Shown here piece after piece: positions 60,137-64,000 of a stretch of 64,000 nucleotides of DNA. This stretch comes from Cyclobacterium amurskyense (GTDB lineage: Bacteria; Bacteroidota; Bacteroidia; Cytophagales; Cyclobacteriaceae): positions 4,915,001-4,979,000 of the forward strand of contig NZ_CP012040.1 in assembly GCF_001050135.1 (NCBI RefSeq), written 5' to 3'. The notes below the pieces were generated by a model. The model was not told the DNA's origin. It made no database searches and worked only from the letters and a program-made list of their open reading frames with translations. The translations under genes were made by a program, and so were the position numbers. How positions within the stretch are numbered: position 1 is the stretch's first letter; each line of letters opens with the position of its first letter.

Positions 60137-61243
60137 ATGACCAGTATTCAGAAAGCCAATGACAATAGATTAGTTTCTTTGGATGCCTACAGAGGCATTA
60201 CTATGTTTTTGCTAATCGGCGAGTCAGCGAGAATTTATGGGGCTTTTGAGGGGATGTTTTCAGAAGGTTCAGTTGGGCATATGTTTTTTACCCAATTTAC
60301 CCACCATCCTTGGAATGGATTAAGATTTTGGGATCTTATTCAGCCTTTCTTTATGTTTATTGTTGGTGTTGCTATGCCATTTTCTTTGAATAAAAGATTG
60401 GCTAAACAGGGAGATAAAGGGAAAGTTACGCGCCACATCCTCAAAAGGTGCTTGCTTCTTTTTCTGTTTGGTACAGGACTGTATTGTATAAATGCCGGAG
60501 AGCTGGTTTTTGAGTTATGGAATGTGCTTACTCAATTGTCCTTTACCATTTTAGTGACCTATTTTATAATCAATAAACCACTTAAAACCCAACTTGCTAT
60601 TTCCATTGGTTTGTTGCTATTAACCGAATTGATGTATAGACTTTATGAGCCTGCCGCTCCTTTTGTTAAGGGTGAGAATTTTGGTTCGTATGTTGATTTG
60701 ATTCTAATGGGTAAATTAAGTAGTGGCGGATGGGTAGCCATCAATTGCATACCTACAACAGTACATACGCTTTGGGGAGCCATGTGTGGGAAATTCTTAC
60801 TAAGCCAAAGACCCAGTGACCTAAAAATAAAATATTTGTTGATAGCTGGTCTATCGGGGTTGGTTTTGGGTTATGGACTAGATTGGTCAGGCATTACCCC
60901 AATCATTAAAAGAATTTGTACTAGTTCCTTTATTCTTGCATCAGGTGGATGGGCCATCCTTGTCCTGGCCTTCTTTTTCTGGTTTATTGATGTAAAGAAG
61001 GTTAATCAATGGCCCTTTATGTTTACGGTAGTGGGCATGAATTCTATTTTTATTTATTTGTTTGCGAATTTACTTGGACACGGATGGTTGGCTAAAGTGG
61101 TTCATGTTTTCAACTATGGGTTTTTAGAACCGTTAGGTTTTCCTGAAAATTTACTTGCATTGCTAAATGGGGTTTTCACCTTGGCTATAATGTGGTATTT
61201 GTGTTATTTTTTGTATAAAAAGAAAGTGTTTTTCAAAATCTGA
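60137..61243 (+). CDS. DUF5009 / heparan-acetyltransferase-like membrane protein
   Basis: 368 aa. Starts RLVSLDAYRGITMFLLIGES, the opening of the DUF5009/HGSNAT-type acyltransferase family. About ten transmembrane helices, including LLLFLFGTGLYCI, FTILVTYFIIN, QLAISIGLLLLTELMY, LLIAGLSGLVLGYGLDW, FILASGGWAILVLAFFFWFID and NGVFTLAIMWYLCYFLY. Members are thought to move acyl groups across the membrane onto sugars; the human relative acetylates heparan glucosamine. Conserved His residues lie near HMFFTQFTHHPWNG. It precedes the GH109-like gene by 57 bp, possibly one transcript. Confidence 0.85.
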   Translation: MTSIQKANDNRLVSLDAYRGITMFLLIGESARIYGAFEGMFSEGSVGHMFFTQFTHHPWNGLRFWDLIQPFFMFIVGVAMPFSLNKRLAKQGDKGKVTRHILKRCLLLFLFGTGLYCINAGELVFELWNVLTQLSFTILVTYFIINKPLKTQLAISIGLLLLTELMYRLYEPAAPFVKGENFGSYVDLILMGKLSSGGWVAINCIPTTVHTLWGAMCGKFLLSQRPSDLKIKYLLIAGLSGLVLGYGLDWSGITPIIKRICTSSFILASGGWAILVLAFFFWFIDVKKVNQWPFMFTVVGMNSIFIYLFANLLGHGWLAKVVHVFNYGFLEPLGFPENLLALLNGVFTLAIMWYLCYFLYKKKVFFKI

Positions 61244-61300
61244 TGAAGATTTTGAATATATATATAAATTTAAAGAATCAACTAACTAATAAATGTACTT

Positions 61301-62710
61301 ATGAGTAATAAAAGGAGAGAGTTTTTGAAACTCTCCGGCCTTGCCGGATTAGGAGTAGTGGGAACTGGTTTTAAAGGATTGTCACTAGAAGAACAAGAGC
61401 AGGTGCTTGCTCAGAGCAAGAAACAACATACCCAGAGATTTAACATGTCTGGCTATGCTGCACCTAAATTGGACGTAGTAAGAGTGGGAGTAGTAGGCTT
61501 AGGAAATAGAGGGCCTGGAGCAGTTAACAGACTTAGTAAAATTGAAGGTGTTGAGATTAAAGCACTTTGTGACTTAAGGCCAGAAATGGTAGACAAAGTG
61601 ATGAAATCTTTGGAAGGCACCAAACATAAACCTGAAACTTACAGTGGTTCTGCTTATGCCTGGAAGAAAATGGTTGATAGGGACGACCTTGATTTAATAT
61701 ATATAGTAACTCCATGGGAATGGCATACCCCTATGGCTGTTTATGCCATGGAAGCTGGTAAACATGCTTGTAGTGAGGTACCTATTGCTGTTACGGTAGA
61801 AGAATGCTGGCAATTGGTAGAGACATCTGAACGCACTAAGAAACATTGCATGATGATGGAAAACTGTTGTTATGATTTCTTTGAGTTGATGACGCTCAAT
61901 ATGGCTAGAGACGGATTCTTTGGTGATGTATTCCATGGTGAAGGAGCTTATATTCACGACTTGTTGGGATTGAACTTTCAGAAGGAAGGTTACCAAGACA
62001 TGTGGCGTTTGAAAGAGAACTTTAGAAATGGTAGTCTTTATCCAACTCATGGTTTAGGACCTGTTTGTCAGGCCATGGACATCAATAGGGGAGACCAAAT
62101 GGATTATTTAACCTCACTTTCTAGCAATGATTTCCTTATGAAAGCAAATGCTCAGAAATTGGCAGAAACAGATAGTTTTTATTCTTCTTTTGCTACTAAG
62201 AATTTTAGGGGTAATATGAATACCACTATTATAAAAACGAAAAAGGGGAAATCAATAATGGTTCAGCATGATGTAAGTTCTCCCCGTCCTTACTCAAGAA
62301 TTCATTTATTAAGCGGAACGAAGGGTGCTGCAAGCAAATATCCTGTTCCAGGAATTTCTACTGGACATGAGGGATGGTTTAAAGCTGATGAAATGAAAGC
62401 CCTTGAAGAGCGTTATACTCCTGAAATAGTCAAAAAAGTAGGAGAGATGGCCAAGCAGATTGGTGGCCATGGTGGAATGGACTTTATGATGGACTGGCGA
62501 ATGATCGATTGCCTAAGAAATGGACTTCCTTATGACCAGGATGTTTATGATGGAGCACTTTGGAGTGCTATCGCTCCGTTAAGTGAGTGGTCTGTGGCCA
62601 ATAGATCCAATTCTATAGATGTGCCTGACTTTACTGGAGGTTCTTGGAAAACCAATGCTCCTGTAAACCTTACCTTAGAAGGTGGTGGAACTACAGGTGT
62701 ACATGTATAA
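61301..62710 (+). CDS. Tat-exported GH109-like Gfo/Idh protein
   Basis: 469 aa. Twin-arginine signal NKRREFLKLSGLAGLGVVG. Rossmann motif VGVVGLGNRGPGAV near 63-76. The characteristic GH109 pattern follows: TPWEWHTPMAVYAMEAGKHA (138-142 PWEWH), EVPIAVTVEECWQLVE, YPTHGLGPVCQAMDINRG, GHGGMDFMMDWRMIDCLRNG, DVYDGALWSAIAPLSE. GH109 enzymes hydrolyse alpha-N-acetylgalactosaminides with a tightly bound NAD by an oxidation-elimination route. The family match is strong; activity on GalNAc is assumed, not shown. Periplasmic. Terminated by a hairpin just downstream. Confidence 0.9.
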   Translation: MSNKRREFLKLSGLAGLGVVGTGFKGLSLEEQEQVLAQSKKQHTQRFNMSGYAAPKLDVVRVGVVGLGNRGPGAVNRLSKIEGVEIKALCDLRPEMVDKVMKSLEGTKHKPETYSGSAYAWKKMVDRDDLDLIYIVTPWEWHTPMAVYAMEAGKHACSEVPIAVTVEECWQLVETSERTKKHCMMMENCCYDFFELMTLNMARDGFFGDVFHGEGAYIHDLLGLNFQKEGYQDMWRLKENFRNGSLYPTHGLGPVCQAMDINRGDQMDYLTSLSSNDFLMKANAQKLAETDSFYSSFATKNFRGNMNTTIIKTKKGKSIMVQHDVSSPRPYSRIHLLSGTKGAASKYPVPGISTGHEGWFKADEMKALEERYTPEIVKKVGEMAKQIGGHGGMDFMMDWRMIDCLRNGLPYDQDVYDGALWSAIAPLSEWSVANRSNSIDVPDFTGGSWKTNAPVNLTLEGGGTTGVHV

Positions 62711-62724
62711 CAATTAGAACAATT

Positions 62725-62760
62725 AAAAAAGCTGTGGAATTTATCTCCACAGCTTTTTTT
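62725..62760. terminator. Terminator between convergent genes
   Basis: Stem of about 13-14 bp, AAAAAGCTGTGGA / TCCACAGCTTTTTT, loop of about 7 nt, flanked by A and T runs. It can end both the GH109-like transcript and the convergent ABC-F transcript. Confidence 0.9.
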
Positions 62761-62788
62761 ATTTATTTTTCTGACTTAGAATTTACAC

Positions 62789-64000
62789 TCAAGAAGTCTT
62801 GTACATTTTTTCCCTAAGAGCTTTGATCTCCTCACTTTCAAGGTAAGATTCATAATCCATTCTTCTATCAATTGTGCCTGATGGAGTAAATTCGATTATC
62901 CTATTGGCTACTGATTGAACAAAAGCATGATCATAGGAAGAAAACAATACTGTCCCGTTGAAATCTATCATGGCATTGTTAAGAGCGTGGATAGATTCCA
63001 AATCGAGGTGATTGGTAGGTTCATCCAAAACCAACAAGTTTGGATTTTGAAGCATCATACGTGAAAGCATGCACCTTACTTTTTCACCCCCAGAAAGAAC
63101 AGAAGCTTTCTTAAAGGATTCTTCACCAGTAAATAACATTCTTCCTAAAAATGTTCGAACATAGGCTTCCTCCTGGTTCTCTGAATATTGGCTAAGCCAA
63201 TCAATCAATTTCAAATCAGAGTCAAAGAAAGGAGAATTATCATTCGGCATATAAGCCTTATTGATAGTTACTCCCCATTTAAAACTTCCAGACTGAACAG
63301 GAGATTCTCCCATTATAGTCTGGAAAAATTTTGTAACCGCTTGTTTGGTTTTGGAAAGAAAGGCTATTTTATCTCCTTTATCTACCATTAAATTAACATC
63401 GGTAAAGTAGGTAGAGCTGTCATTTTTAAGTTCAAGCTCTTCCGTTAGCAAGATTTGATCTCCAGCTTCACGTTCAGGCTTGAAAATAATACCAGGATAT
63501 TTTCTTGTCGAAGGCTGGATTTCATCTACATTCAATTTTTCCAACATTTTCTTTCTTGCTGTGGCCTGTTTGGACTTAGCAACGTTGGCAGAAAAACGCT
63601 CTATAAAAGATTGAAGTTCTTTTCGTTTGTCTTCAGCTTTTTTGTTTTGATCTGATTTTTGTTTGGCCGCTAATTGAGAAGATTCATACCAGAATGTATA
63701 GTTACCGGAGTAGATGTTGATTTTACCAAAATCGATATCTACTATATGTGTAGCAACTACATCTAGGAAATGCCTATCGTGAGAAACTACTATAACAAGG
63801 TTTTTAAAGTTAATTAAAAAGTCCTCAAGCCAGCCTATGGTTTCTGCATCCAGATCATTGGTAGGTTCATCAAGAACGAGAATATCAGGATTACCAAATA
63901 AAGCCTGAGCTAGGAGCACCCTTACCTTTTGGTCCCCAGATAGGTCTTTCATCAACTTGTTATGAAGGTTTTCTGAAACACCAAGTCCGGACAATAATGC
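62789..64000 (-). CDS. ABC-F family ATPase (YbiT/Uup-like), N-terminus outside window
   Basis: At least 404 aa; the N-terminal Walker A lies beyond the right edge. The first ATPase shows LSGDQKVRVLLAQALFG and LVLDEPTNDLD; then the ABC-F linker (FWYESSQLAAKQKSDQNKKAEDKRKELQSFI), and the second ATPase with LSGGEKVRCMLSRMMLQNPNLLVLDEPTNHLD. The second Walker A is degenerate (FLSKTKQAVTKFFQ), which is usual for this Bacteroidota group. The H-switch His is a Tyr here (SSYDHAF). ABC-F proteins bind the ribosomal E site or tRNA and relieve stalled translation. Cytosolic. Monocistronic as far as visible. Confidence 0.93.
   Translation of the reverse strand, partial: ALLSGLGVSENLHNKLMKDLSGDQKVRVLLAQALFGNPDILVLDEPTNDLDAETIGWLEDFLINFKNLVIVVSHDRHFLDVVATHIVDIDFGKINIYSGNYTFWYESSQLAAKQKSDQNKKAEDKRKELQSFIERFSANVAKSKQATARKKMLEKLNVDEIQPSTRKYPGIIFKPEREAGDQILLTEELELKNDSSTYFTDVNLMVDKGDKIAFLSKTKQAVTKFFQTIMGESPVQSGSFKWGVTINKAYMPNDNSPFFDSDLKLIDWLSQYSENQEEAYVRTFLGRMLFTGEESFKKASVLSGGEKVRCMLSRMMLQNPNLLVLDEPTNHLDLESIHALNNAMIDFNGTVLFSSYDHAFVQSVANRIIEFTPSGTIDRRMDYESYLESEEIKALREKMYKTS

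Overview
The window looks like a chromosomal segment of a marine or aquatic Bacteroidota, most likely a Cytophagales member close to Cyclobacterium or Algoriphagus. The taxon is inferred. The evidence is AT-rich intergenic DNA without clear Shine-Dalgarno sites, a TAnnTTTG promoter element, type IX secretion/gliding proteins (PorP/SprF, SprB-type repeats, C-terminal CHU_C sorting domain), DUF4954, a MiaE hydroxylase, and many Gfo/Idh/MocA, DUF1080, SMP-30 and sulfatase genes typical of glycan-degrading Bacteroidota. No tRNA, rRNA or CRISPR was seen.

Layout. 1-5.7 kb: a partial arylsulfotransferase-like lipoprotein, a J-domain/KTSC protein, a Gfo/Idh oxidoreductase and a PL10-like pectate lyase. 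5.7-19.7 kb: two tandem copies of a two-gene module, each a giant secreted SprB-repeat adhesin (about 1900 aa) translationally coupled to a PorP/SprF protein. 20-24 kb: a GH2 glycosidase, aldose 1-epimerase and SMP-30 lactonase operon. 24.4-25.9 kb: a geranylgeranyl-reductase-like flavoprotein and a small protein. 26.3-30.7 kb: a sugar-oxidation operon (HUMPS-family aldolase/decarboxylase, MDR dehydrogenase, SDR, TIM-barrel epimerase, SMP-30). 31-37 kb: an exported Gfo/Idh protein, an IS3-family element and a large FAD/Fe-S dehydrogenase. 37.5-45.7 kb: a probable 3-keto-glycoside cluster (Gfo/Idh, two DUF1080, 2OG dioxygenase, cytochrome-c/HEAT dehydrogenase, Gfo/Idh). 45.7-57 kb: 3-hydroxyacyl-CoA dehydrogenase-like protein, MiaE, glycosyltransferase, two secreted proteins of unknown role, DUF4954, GlmS. 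57.3-64 kb: sulfatase, SGNH esterase, DUF5009 acyltransferase-like membrane protein, GH109-like protein, and an ABC-F ATPase cut by the window end.

The most interesting non-coding signal is a dispersed intergenic element of about 184-220 bp, called R here, present in six copies (R1-R6). It has imperfect terminal inverted repeats beginning TTTAACCCG and further nested inverted repeats, so nearly the whole element can fold on itself. Several copies sit between a stop codon and its terminator hairpin, one supplies a gene's stop codon, and one is split by the IS3 element with an apparent 4-bp target duplication. The second striking signal is the nested repeat history of the giant adhesins: three super-repeats of 795, 789 and 783 bp, with identical spacing in both paralogues, so the internal triplication predates the tandem gene duplication.

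Functionally the window is dominated by uptake and breakdown of complex glycans: lyase, sulfatase, esterase, GH2, GH109-like protein, oxidoreductases and lactonases, with surface adhesin/secretion modules that could anchor the cell to its substrate.
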